DNA from: JANJTY01 sp038257155 | GTDB taxonomy: Bacteria; Pseudomonadota; Gammaproteobacteria; Xanthomonadales; Xanthomonadaceae | Direction: 5' to 3' | DNA length: 49,558 bases | Assembly (NCBI GenBank): GCA_038257155.1 | Contig: JBBSJP010000036.1 | Coordinates: 1 to 49,558, forward strand | Shown: positions 16,491 through 24,772 of the stretch, in pieces | Layout: every line of letters starts with the position of its first letter | Numbering within the stretch: the stretch's first letter is position 1 | Program-made: the position numbers and the translations under genes | Notes under the pieces: model-generated | The model's input: only the letters and a program-made list of their open reading frames with translations | Databases searched by the model: none | Told to the model about the DNA's origin: nothing

Positions 16491-17768
16491 CATGTCGACG
16501 TAGGATTCGTCGCGAATCTGCCGGACGAAGCGCTCGAACTCCTCATCCGCCTTGCGCCGCGAGATCATCTGGCGAGCTTCGTCGCGCAGCAGATCTTCAG
16601 TGCGATCCTGTTCACGGGTCGCCATGCGTTGCATCAGGTGCCAGCCCTGAGGCGAATGGATGGGTTGAGTGATCTCGCCATCCTTCAGCTCCAGGATGGC
16701 GCGTGAGAAGTCTGGCGGAAATGAGGCGGGTGATGTCCAGCCCATGTCGCCGCCGAGTGACGCAGACGCGGTGTTCTGGGAGTGCTCACGGGCCAGCTCG
16801 CCGAAGTCTTCACCCGCTATGGCACGGGCCCGCAGCGCTTCGACGCGGGCGCGAGCACTGGCATCGTCGACCAGTTCGGTGGTGCGGATCATGATATCGC
16901 GCAGCTTGACTTCCTGGACCATCCGGACCTGCGATCCATCACGCATGTCGCGCACATAGATGAGCTGCAGGCCGCTCGGCCCGCGCAATGGCTCGGACAC
17001 GTCGCCAGGCTTCATTTCGCCGATCAGGTTCACGAAGGAAGCCGGGATTTCGTCGAGGCTGCGCCAGCCCAGATCGCCACCTTCCAGCGCATTCGGGCCA
17101 TCGGAATAGCGGATCGCCGCGGCCGGGAATTCCATGCCTTCAACGATAAGCTTTCGGATACCTTCGATTTTTTCCCGAGCGGCGGTGATCTGCTCCGGCG
17201 TGGCGCCATCGGGCAGACCGACCAGAAGATTCGCGATTTGGTATTGCTTGCCTCGCAGGTTTCCGCGCGCCAGCATGATGTCGATTTCGGTGTCGCTTAC
17301 CGAAACGCGGCTCTGCATGATCCGCGAGCGCATGCGCTGAATCACCATTTCGTCGCGCAAGGATTCGCGAAAGCCCTGAAAGCTGTAGCCATCGGCTTCC
17401 ATCTGGCGACGCATCTGTTCGACATCGACGTTATTCTGCTGGGCAATCGCCTGGACAGCGCTATCGATTTCGATATCGCTGACCCGGATGCCTATCGAAT
17501 CGGCCCGCTGGATTTGCAGACGCATCTGCACCAGACGCTCCAGAACCTGACGTTCCAGTGATGCGCGGGGTGGCAGCTGCTCGGGGGTGGCGGCGTACTG
17601 CTGGGTGATGTTCTCCATCGCCCGGTTGAGTTCGCTGCGCAGGATCACGTCTTCCTCGACCACCGCGACGATGCCGTCGAGTTCGTTGGAAGGCAGGGCC
17701 TGGGCTGAAAGGGTGGCCGGCGCAAACAGGGGAAACGCCAGCAGCAGCGATAGAAGGATTCGCGTCAT
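16473..17768 (-). CDS. surA: Periplasmic chaperone / peptidyl-prolyl isomerase SurA
   Basis: A 431-residue periplasmic protein that escorts outer-membrane beta-barrels, including LptD encoded just upstream, to the BAM complex. A signal peptide (about 1-22) is followed by the SurA N-domain (ELDGIVAVVEEDVILRSEL), then two parvulin PPIC domains (about 175-275 and 285-385; RYSDGPNALEGGDLGWRS and HSQNTASASLGGDMGWTSP), and a short C-terminal helix. The ATG at 17768 fits the signal peptide; the frame to 17879 adds unrelated sequence. The gene follows lptD by 46 nt and precedes pdxA by 3 nt. Confidence 0.97.
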   Translation of the reverse strand: MTRILLSLLLAFPLFAPATLSAQALPSNELDGIVAVVEEDVILRSELNRAMENITQQYAATPEQLPPRASLERQVLERLVQMRLQIQRADSIGIRVSDIEIDSAVQAIAQQNNVDVEQMRRQMEADGYSFQGFRESLRDEMVIQRMRSRIMQSRVSVSDTEIDIMLARGNLRGKQYQIANLLVGLPDGATPEQITAAREKIEGIRKLIVEGMEFPAAAIRYSDGPNALEGGDLGWRSLDEIPASFVNLIGEMKPGDVSEPLRGPSGLQLIYVRDMRDGSQVRMVQEVKLRDIMIRTTELVDDASARARVEALRARAIAGEDFGELAREHSQNTASASLGGDMGWTSPASFPPDFSRAILELKDGEITQPIHSPQGWHLMQRMATREQDRTEDLLRDEARQMISRRKADEEFERFVRQIRDESYVDMRLSSS

Positions 17769-17814
17769 GGGGGTCTTCACGAGAAGGCGTCGCGATCGCG
17801 CGACGCGAGCAGGA

Positions 17815-20052
17815 TCAACGGGTGTAGCCAAGAATAGCACGCTCAAGCAGCTCATCCGTGCGGCGCCCGAACGAGCCAAGGCCCTTCAGTTCCATCTCGA
17901 AGTACAGCGCATTGCTGCGTTCTCCCTCGCGATTTCGCACATAGTGTCGCCCCAGCACGCGCCAGGCAATGCAGCAGTCCTCCCACTCCAGTCCGGCAAA
18001 GGCTTCGATGCTGGCGTGGTCGAATATCGAGTAGTTCCAGCGCGCCACCATGCGCATGCGCTCGCGCAGAGGCAGGATGATCGATGCGTCGACCTGCTCC
18101 AGCGCGTCGGCGCGATAGCGATAACTCGCGTTGACAATGCGGCCGCCGCCCAGTCGAGCCTGGGCGCGCACTGCGGAAAGGGTTGTCTGGTCGAATTCCG
18201 GATCCCACTGCTGACCTGCGCTGAGTGTCCACGTGTCGTCGGGTGAGAACGATAGTTCACCAACATAAGCAGAGCCTGAACGGGTGTCCAGGGGGATTCC
18301 CGGCAACTGCACCCGGAGGTCGTCGAAGTAGCGAATCTGACCGATGTGAGCGGACAGCCTTTCGCGTCCGCTGGCATCCTCGATCAATCGCGTACCGATG
18401 GTCATTGCCAGTTGATTCGCATCAGCCTGTCGGTCGGCGCCGGCAAAGCGATTCGGCCGGAACAGCTGGGCCATGCTGAAGGTCAGCTCGCGACTGTCAA
18501 AAACCGGGATGTCCGACTGGTCCTCATACGGCACGCGCAGATAGTAGAGGCGAGGCTCGAGGGTCTGGTTGTAGCCCTTGCCGAAGAAACTGGCGGTGCG
18601 GTCGAAGTAAAGTCCTCCATCGAGCGAGAGGATTGGGGTGGTGCGGCTGGGGTTTCGCCCCGGCAGGTCCGGTTGGAACTCGCTATCGAGCTGATAGCTG
18701 GTGTGGCGCAGGCCGATCTCGGGACGCAGGAACCCTGCGCCGCGCAGGATTGGCATGGCCAGGTAGGGATAGAGATCAACGCGGGTGCCCCCAGGGCGCT
18801 GATCGTGATCGAAAACCACGGCTTCGCTGCGCAGGCCGTAGACGAAGTTGTTTCCGATGCCTCGCTCCAGATCGAAGCGCGCCCGGGGCAGGCGCTGGAA
18901 AGGTTCGAACTGGTCGTCGATCAGCGGATCGACCACATCCCAGGCTTCGATGGCGAGACTCGCGTCCCAGCCGCGGCCGCGACCGTAGAGCCCAGCGCTG
19001 CTGGCCAGCAGGGTGGTGCTGGTGGCTGCCAGTGAGTCACCAAAATCCTCGAAGTAGCGATTGTCCGACACATGATTCAGGTTGGTGCGGACCTGCCAGA
19101 AGGGACTGAAGGTCGTGCTGTGACGCCAGGCAAGTGATCCACGATCGCGGTTGCGCAGTTGGTCGCCGGGCAGGTAGTCGCCTTCGAACTCGCCGCGCGA
19201 GGATTCACCCAGGTAACGGAACTCAAGTCCCAGCATCGCGCCGCGCCGCCCCAGGATGCGCGGCGTCAAGGTCGCATCGTAATTGGGCGCGATGTTCCAA
19301 TAGAACGGCTGGCTGTAGTCGATGCCATTGCGCCCGTCGTAACCGATGCGCGGGTAAAGGAAACCGGTGCGACGCCGGTCGTCGATCGGGAAAGTGGCAT
19401 ACGGCAGCCAGGCAATGGTGAGATCTCCCACGCGCAGGCGAATATTGCGTGCACTGCCCACGCCCTGTTCGTGGTCGAGGTCGGCTTGCTCCGCCAGCAG
19501 CACCCAGGAGCGGTTGTCCGGATCGCAGGTGGTGAAGCTGAAATCATCCAGGTGACTGGTCTCACCAATCCGCTCGACGCGTCGCGCATCGCCATTGCCG
19601 CGTGCTGCGAGCAGCTGATACTGCACGCCGTGCATCTCGGTTTGATCCTGTTGCATGTGGCCGTCGATGCGGTCCGCGCGCAGGAGAAGATTTGCGTCCT
19701 GATAACGCACGTCGCCTTCCGCCACGAACAGGCCGGTCTCGTGGTCGTAGCGCATATGCTGCGCTCCCACCCATTGGTCAGCGCGGGTCAGTTCGACGTC
19801 GCCTTCCAGCTTGTAGGCGCTCTGCTCACGTACTTCGAATACCTGAGCGCTGACATCGGCCGGCGCAGTGGCGCGATCCTTGGCCAGACCCAGATCGGTG
19901 CGATAGAAGTCGAACAGGGTGCCTTGTCGACACAGCAGCCAGCGGTCGGGCTCGAGCTTGGTGGCGCTCGCCGCGGTCGGCTGCATCAGCGCCACGAGGA
20001 GCAATGAAGCCGTGGCGAGCATCGCAGTGGTTTTGGAAAAAAGGAGCTTCAT
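17815..20052 (-). CDS. lptD: LPS-assembly outer-membrane protein LptD
   Basis: A 745-residue outer-membrane beta-barrel that, with lipoprotein LptE, inserts lipopolysaccharide into the outer leaflet. It has a signal peptide (about 1-30), an OstA/LptA-like jellyroll (about 60-190, with KLEGDVELTRADQ and FVAEGDVRYQD repeats), and a C-terminal barrel with many aromatic/Gly strands. Cys41, Cys176, Cys693 and Cys694 match the four-cysteine pattern whose disulfides mature LptD in E. coli. The ATG at 20052 has AGGAAA upstream; the longer frame is a read-through artefact. It heads the surA-pdxA-rsmA-apaG-apaH run. Confidence 0.97.
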   Translation of the reverse strand: MKLLFSKTTAMLATASLLLVALMQPTAASATKLEPDRWLLCRQGTLFDFYRTDLGLAKDRATAPADVSAQVFEVREQSAYKLEGDVELTRADQWVGAQHMRYDHETGLFVAEGDVRYQDANLLLRADRIDGHMQQDQTEMHGVQYQLLAARGNGDARRVERIGETSHLDDFSFTTCDPDNRSWVLLAEQADLDHEQGVGSARNIRLRVGDLTIAWLPYATFPIDDRRRTGFLYPRIGYDGRNGIDYSQPFYWNIAPNYDATLTPRILGRRGAMLGLEFRYLGESSRGEFEGDYLPGDQLRNRDRGSLAWRHSTTFSPFWQVRTNLNHVSDNRYFEDFGDSLAATSTTLLASSAGLYGRGRGWDASLAIEAWDVVDPLIDDQFEPFQRLPRARFDLERGIGNNFVYGLRSEAVVFDHDQRPGGTRVDLYPYLAMPILRGAGFLRPEIGLRHTSYQLDSEFQPDLPGRNPSRTTPILSLDGGLYFDRTASFFGKGYNQTLEPRLYYLRVPYEDQSDIPVFDSRELTFSMAQLFRPNRFAGADRQADANQLAMTIGTRLIEDASGRERLSAHIGQIRYFDDLRVQLPGIPLDTRSGSAYVGELSFSPDDTWTLSAGQQWDPEFDQTTLSAVRAQARLGGGRIVNASYRYRADALEQVDASIILPLRERMRMVARWNYSIFDHASIEAFAGLEWEDCCIAWRVLGRHYVRNREGERSNALYFEMELKGLGSFGRRTDELLERAILGYTR

Positions 20053-20129
20053 GGGTTTCCTGCGGAATATCCTGCCCGGCCCGGACGGGCGGGGCGAAAG
20101 CACGAAGCTTGCCGCAAATCGGGCGGGCT

Positions 20130-21044
20130 TCACAGCATGGCGCGCACGTGGGCGACGCTGGACTCGCGCAGTGCTGCCAGGCTGTAGCCGCCTTCCAGCG
20201 CCGAAACCAGCCGGCCGCCAGCGTGGCGCTCGGCGCATTCGACCAGTCGCTCGGTCAGCCAGGCGTAGTCTTCACCTGACAGATTGAGGCCCGCCAGAGG
20301 GTCGAGACGATGCGCATCGAAGCCCGCAGAAACGAGCAGCAGCTGCGGGCGAAACCGCTCCAGAGCCGGCAACAGTTCGGACTGCCAGGCTTCGCGAAAC
20401 ATCAGCCCATTGGCCCCCGGTGGCAGATGCGCGTTGCGCACCGCACCGCTGCCGCCGCGTTCTTCCGGTTGACCGGTGCCCGGGTACAGCGGGCTCTGGT
20501 GTGATGATAGGTACAGGACACCGGGTGTATCCCAGAAAATGTCCTGCGTGCCATTGCCGTGATGCACGTCGAAATCGATGATCGCAACGCGTCGAATGCC
20601 ATGCACGGCCATGGCGTGGCTGCCTGCCACCGCCACCGCATTGAACAGGCAGAATCCCATGGCCTCGTCGCGGGTAGCGTGATGGCCTGGGGGACGAACG
20701 GCGCAGAAAGCGCGTCGCACCGGGGTTTGCATTACCGTGTCGACCGCAGCACAAACCGCCCCGACCGCGCGCAGGGCGGCTTCGGTGGAATGCTCGCTGG
20801 TGCTGGTGTCCGGGTCGAGTCGAATACGCTGCCCGGCCGCCGCAATCACCCGCGCCACATGTGCCGGTGAGTGTGCGCGCAGCAGTTGTTCGTTGCTTGC
20901 GGCCGGCGCCTCGTGCCAGCTCGTGCCAGGCAGATTGGCTGCGCGAAGTGCGTCGGTGACCGCGCTCAGCCGCGCCGGGCATTCGGGATGCCCCGCACCT
21001 GGATCGTGTGCCATGCAGGCCGGATGAGTGTAGATGTGCAGCAT
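20130..21044 (-). CDS. Histone-deacetylase-family hydrolase (acetoin utilisation / polyamine deacetylase type)
   Basis: A 304-residue cytoplasmic zinc hydrolase of the arginase/deacetylase fold. The active site is visible: tandem H121-H122 in RPPGHHA, zinc ligands D159 and H161 in IDFDVHHGNGT, and a third Asp in SAGFDAHRLDP. A YSLAAL word near the end carries the usual active-site Tyr position. Bacterial members deacetylate polyamines, AcuA-type acetyl-lysine targets or small amides; the substrate here is unknown. It starts 24 nt after the adenosyltransferase stop and ends 77 nt before lptD on the same strand. Confidence 0.92.
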   Translation of the reverse strand: MLHIYTHPACMAHDPGAGHPECPARLSAVTDALRAANLPGTSWHEAPAASNEQLLRAHSPAHVARVIAAAGQRIRLDPDTSTSEHSTEAALRAVGAVCAAVDTVMQTPVRRAFCAVRPPGHHATRDEAMGFCLFNAVAVAGSHAMAVHGIRRVAIIDFDVHHGNGTQDIFWDTPGVLYLSSHQSPLYPGTGQPEERGGSGAVRNAHLPPGANGLMFREAWQSELLPALERFRPQLLLVSAGFDAHRLDPLAGLNLSGEDYAWLTERLVECAERHAGGRLVSALEGGYSLAALRESSVAHVRAML

Positions 21045-21067
21045 GCGTGGCGCGATGCGGTGGTGTG

Positions 21068-21631
21068 TCAGTCAGCTGCGCTGCGGCGACGCTCGTGTTT
21101 CCAGAGCACTTCGCCATGTCCACTGGAACGTGCCAGAACGCGCGCCAGGACAAACAACAGATCGGAGAGGCGGTTGAGATAGCGGATGGCCTCGGGCCGC
21201 ACTGCGTCGTGGTGCGACAAGGTGACCAGTTCGCGCTCGGCGCGCCGGCACACGGTTCGCGCCAGGTGGCAGCGTGCCGCGGCTTCGCCACCGCCGGGCA
21301 GGATGAAGTCCTTCAGCGGCGGCAGATCGGCGTTGTAGCGGTCGAGAACCTGTTCCAGGCGCACGACATCCGCCTCGAAAATGGCCGAATGCCCTGGAAT
21401 GCAGAGTTCACCGCCCAGATCGAACAGCTGGTGCTGAACCGCTACCAGCTCTTCCTGCATCGGCTCGTCGATGCCGGCTGCCAGCAGCAGACCGATGCAG
21501 GAGTTCAGTTCGTCGACCGTGCCGTACGCGGTGACGCGCGCCGAGTCCTTGGAAACCCGGCTGCCATCGCCTAAACCTGTGCTGCCGTCGTCGCCAGTGC
21601 GGGTGTAGATCTTCGAGAGGCGGTTGCCCAT
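21068..21631 (-). CDS. PduO-type cob(I)alamin adenosyltransferase
   Basis: A 187-residue enzyme that transfers the adenosyl group of ATP to cob(I)alamin, giving adenosylcobalamin. The N-terminal ATP-binding motif KIYTRTGDDGSTGLGDGSR, the VDELNS segment and the C-terminal RYLNRLSDLLFVLAR are typical of the PduO/MMAB family. The ATG at 21631 fits the family N-terminus; the frame extends to 21856 without homology-like sequence. No Shine-Dalgarno stronger than GGG is seen. It follows the DUF6580 membrane gene by 47 nt on the same strand. No cobalamin riboswitch or corrin biosynthesis genes are nearby, which suggests salvage of imported cobalamin. Confidence 0.93.
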   Translation of the reverse strand: MGNRLSKIYTRTGDDGSTGLGDGSRVSKDSARVTAYGTVDELNSCIGLLLAAGIDEPMQEELVAVQHQLFDLGGELCIPGHSAIFEADVVRLEQVLDRYNADLPPLKDFILPGGGEAAARCHLARTVCRRAERELVTLSHHDAVRPEAIRYLNRLSDLLFVLARVLARSSGHGEVLWKHERRRSAAD

Positions 21632-21678
21632 GGTGCAGCCCTGTCCGAGGACGGTTGGTGGGGCGGAAGACTTGGTTC

Positions 21679-22251
21679 TCAGGCGGTCAGATGCGCGCGA
21701 AGGCCCGGAACCCGCCGCTGCAGCAACTCGTAGCCGCCAAACAGCAGGCCAGAATAGAAAACTGTGCCAAGCACGGTCCAGTGCAGGAAGGGCAGACCAG
21801 CGAGGTAGCAGGCGATGAGGCCTTGCAGACTCTGCGGGTAAAAGCTCGAGCCCCACCAGACGCCAAAATTGGACACTGCGAAGAACGCCAGCGAGCCCAT
21901 CAAACCGAAGCCCAGCACACGCCCCGCTGTCACCCGGCCGCGCAAACCGAAGCCCATCACGGTAATGCCGGCAATGCAGGCGTAGATCAGCCAGAAACCG
22001 CCGCTACCGAGGTAGTCGACATAGGATCCGCCCATCATCAGGGCGAGGCCCAAATCGGACAAGGCCAGCGCCAGCAGCGGCACCAGCAGGGCCCAGCTGC
22101 GATGCGCGAAATATGCACCGCCGAACAGGGCCATGGCCTCGATAGGCGAGAAATTCGGCGGATGGGGCAGCAGGCGAGCCAGCGCGGCAGCCAGCACGAA
22201 GCCGGTCAGGACAAGCAGCAAGGCGGGGCGCTGGCGGGGCGAATCGGACAT
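21679..22251 (-). CDS. DUF6580-family membrane protein, putative transporter S-component-like
   Basis: A 190-residue inner-membrane protein with about five hydrophobic helices. It begins near the conserved PHPPNFSPIEAMALFGGAYF segment and contains SNFGVWW and LPFLHWTVLGT words that I associate with DUF6580, a family annotated as putative transport proteins. The family resembles substrate-binding (S) subunits of ECF transporters in size and topology. Being directly upstream of a cobalamin adenosyltransferase it may handle a corrinoid, but that is only inference from position. The ATG at 22251 has AGGAG about 10 nt upstream. It is divergent from ubiH. Confidence 0.78.
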   Translation of the reverse strand: MSDSPRQRPALLLVLTGFVLAAALARLLPHPPNFSPIEAMALFGGAYFAHRSWALLVPLLALALSDLGLALMMGGSYVDYLGSGGFWLIYACIAGITVMGFGLRGRVTAGRVLGFGLMGSLAFFAVSNFGVWWGSSFYPQSLQGLIACYLAGLPFLHWTVLGTVFYSGLLFGGYELLQRRVPGLRAHLTA

Positions 22252-22342
22252 CGTTTGGAGTCTCCTGGCCGGGGCGCTGACAGCGCCCAGAGTGGTCAAG
22301 CCGGTAGCATAGCGCATCGTCCAGCTGCGGCTTAGCCTCTCC

Positions 22343-23572
22343 ATGTCCGAATTCCCTTCTGCGCGCGTCGATGTACTCATCTCGGGCGGCGGCCTGGTGG
22401 GCTGCTCGCTGGCCTGCGCCCTGCACGGTAGCGGCCTGTCGGTGGCGCTGGCCGAATCCACGCCGTTGCGCAACGCTGCACCACCCAGTTTCGACGAACG
22501 CAAGCTGGCGCTGGCGCGCGGCAGCCTCAACGCCCTGGCGGCGCTGGGCGTCACGCAGGGCCTGGCAACGGCACCGGAGGCGATCCACAGCATCCATGTT
22601 TCGAGTCGCGGGGACTTCGGCAGCGCGCGTCTGCAGTCGAGCGATTATCGGCTCGACGCCTTTGGTGGCGTGGTCATCGCACGCGAGCTCGGGCAGGCGC
22701 TCGAAGCGCGTGTTGCCGCGCTGGATTCAATCCAGCGACTGCGCCCGGTCGATGTGCTCGATACCAGTCTGAACGATGCAGGGCGTCGGGTTCGTGTGCG
22801 CAGTGAAGGCGGCGAACGGGAAATCGAAGCGGGCCTGCTGGTCGTGGCCGAAGGCAGTGATTCGATCCTGCGCGAGAAGCTCGCCATTGCAACGGAAATG
22901 GAGCCCTACGATCAGGTGCTGTTCCTTGCCACGGTCGAGGCCAGGAGCGCGGCTGCAGGGCATGCATGGGAGCGCTTTACCGACAGTGGCCCGGTCGCTT
23001 TGCTGCCCCTGCCTGGCGGTCGCCTTGGGTCGGTGCTTTGCGTCCGGCGCGGTGAGGCCGATGAAGTTGCTGCACTCGATGATGCAGGCTACAGGGAGTT
23101 GCTGCAGCAGCGCTTCGGCTGGCGCGTCGGCCGCTTCACCCGGATCGGCGCGCGCAGCCTTTATCCCTTGCGCCGAATTGTCGCCGGCTCCTGCACGGCG
23201 CCGCGTGCCGTACTGGTCGGCAATGCTGCACAAACCCTGCACCCGATCGGTGCGCAGGGTTTTAATCTTGGCCTGCGCGACGCACTGGTGCTGGCCGAGC
23301 ACCTGCGTGACGCGAGTTTCCCGGCGGATCCCGGCGACGCCGCGCGCCTCGATGCTTATGCCGATGCGCGGCGCGAGGATCGCCAGCGCACGCTGGCACT
23401 GAGCGACGGTCTGGTACGCCTGTTCGGAAATTCCTTCCCACCGCTGCGCGTTCTGCGTTCACTCAGCCTTGCGGCCCTGTCGCAACTGCCGGGTCTGGCC
23501 GGTGGACTGGTTGCCGATGCCATGGGATTCGGCTCTGCCGCGCCTCGGCTGGTCCGGGAGCAAGCGGCATGA
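22343..23572 (+). CDS. ubiH: Ubiquinone biosynthesis FAD hydroxylase UbiH
   Basis: A 409-residue flavoprotein monooxygenase that hydroxylates the aromatic ring during ubiquinone synthesis (C1 position in E. coli). It has a dinucleotide motif SGGGLVG near residue 14, ERKLALARGS typical of UbiH (about 53-62), and the FAD motif GNAAQTLHP, continuing to QGFNLGLRD (about 293-313). In that motif the usual IAGQGF reads IGAQGF, a small inversion of two residues. The stop overlaps the start of the next hydroxylase by 4 nt (ATGA), so the pair is translationally coupled. Confidence 0.92.
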   Translation: MSEFPSARVDVLISGGGLVGCSLACALHGSGLSVALAESTPLRNAAPPSFDERKLALARGSLNALAALGVTQGLATAPEAIHSIHVSSRGDFGSARLQSSDYRLDAFGGVVIARELGQALEARVAALDSIQRLRPVDVLDTSLNDAGRRVRVRSEGGEREIEAGLLVVAEGSDSILREKLAIATEMEPYDQVLFLATVEARSAAAGHAWERFTDSGPVALLPLPGGRLGSVLCVRRGEADEVAALDDAGYRELLQQRFGWRVGRFTRIGARSLYPLRRIVAGSCTAPRAVLVGNAAQTLHPIGAQGFNLGLRDALVLAEHLRDASFPADPGDAARLDAYADARREDRQRTLALSDGLVRLFGNSFPPLRVLRSLSLAALSQLPGLAGGLVADAMGFGSAAPRLVREQAA

Positions 23573-24753
23573 GGGGTTTCGATGCGGATATCGCCGTGGT
23601 GGGTGCGGGCATCGTTGGTGCCAGTCTGGCGCTGGGACTGGCTCGCGCCGGCTGGCAGGTGAGTCTGGTTGAAGCGCGTCAGCCATCGCCATGGAGCGCC
23701 GCGCTGCCGGCGGACCTGCGGGTCTATGCACTGGCCCAGGCCTCGGTCGAGTTGCTGCGCGCGCTGGACCAGTGGCCGGCCCTGCAGCGGCGTCGCCTGC
23801 ATCCCTACCGGGCCATGCGCATCTGGGACGCCGCTGGCGCGGGCGAGTTGTGTTTCGACGCCAGCGATATCGCGCGTCCGGAGCTGGGCTGGATCTGCGA
23901 GCAGGCGCCGCTGCAGGATCTGCTGTGGACTGCGCTGAATGCTGATTCGCGCGTCGAGTTGCGCTGTCCGGCGCGGGTCGATTCGGTTGAAATGTCGGAA
24001 GAAGCCGCACTGCTGCGCCTGACCGATGGCAGCCGCTTGCGCACCCGCCTGTTGCTGGCTGCAGATGGCGCAAGCTCGCCGATGCGCGACGCGCTGCATA
24101 TCGACACGGACGAACATGATTACCGGCAACGCGCCGTGGTGGCCTTTGTGCAACACGCGCTTGCGCACCAGGACACCTGCTGGCAGCGTTTTCTGCCAGG
24201 CGGACCGCTGGCATTCCTGCCCTGCGCCGACGGTCGCAGTTCGATTGTCTGGACCCTGCCCGAGGTCGAGGCCGAGCGCGTGTTGGCACTGTCCGACGAA
24301 GGCTTCATGGCCGAACTGGAACGCGCCTTCGATGCGCGTCTGGGTGCCATCGAGTCTGTCTCCGAGCGCGCTGCGTTTCCGCTGGTGCGACGTATTGCCA
24401 AGCATTTCGTGCAGGGCCGGGCGGCATTGGTGGGTGATGCGGCACGCAATGTTCATCCGCTCGCCGGGCAAGGACTGAATCTGGGCCTGGCCGACGTCAG
24501 CGCCATGCTCGACCAGGTGGGCAGCGCCGCGCGCGGCGGCGACCCGGGCAGTGCCGCGCCACTACTGCGCTACGGGCGTGCCCGGCGCAGCGACAGTGCG
24601 ATTGCTGCCTTTGCCTTCGAGGGGCTCGATCACCTGTATTCGAACGACAAGCTGGCCTTCACCCTGCTGCGCGGCCCGGCCTTGGCCTTGGTCAACCGGA
24701 TTGCGCCGCTGAAACGTTTGTTCGCCAGCCATGCTGCCGGTTGGACGCGCTGA
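23569..24753 (+). CDS. Second UbiH/UbiF/VisC-family FAD monooxygenase
   Basis: A 394-residue flavoprotein hydroxylase related to UbiI/UbiF. The FAD-binding VVGAGIVGASLA is at about 9-20, the middle motif ADGASSPMR at about 165, and GDAARNVHPLAGQGLNLGL at about 290. Its place after ubiH suggests that it hydroxylates another ring position (C5 or C6) of the ubiquinone precursor. The family members cannot be told apart from motifs alone, so I give no symbol. It overlaps ubiH by 4 nt. The next gene starts about 20 nt downstream. Confidence 0.88.
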   Translation: MRGFDADIAVVGAGIVGASLALGLARAGWQVSLVEARQPSPWSAALPADLRVYALAQASVELLRALDQWPALQRRRLHPYRAMRIWDAAGAGELCFDASDIARPELGWICEQAPLQDLLWTALNADSRVELRCPARVDSVEMSEEAALLRLTDGSRLRTRLLLAADGASSPMRDALHIDTDEHDYRQRAVVAFVQHALAHQDTCWQRFLPGGPLAFLPCADGRSSIVWTLPEVEAERVLALSDEGFMAELERAFDARLGAIESVSERAAFPLVRRIAKHFVQGRAALVGDAARNVHPLAGQGLNLGLADVSAMLDQVGSAARGGDPGSAAPLLRYGRARRSDSAIAAFAFEGLDHLYSNDKLAFTLLRGPALALVNRIAPLKRLFASHAAGWTR

Positions 24754-24772
24754 GCGCTCGACTCGCAACCTG

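Noticed and set aside
15576..16706. 376-residue plus-strand frame antisense to pdxA and surA
   Set aside because: No motif or ribosome site, and it covers well-recognised genes on the other strand.
21632..21678. Possible cobalamin riboswitch upstream of the adenosyltransferase
   Set aside because: Only 47 nt separate the genes, too short for the B12 box and expression platform, and no B12-box-like sequence is seen.
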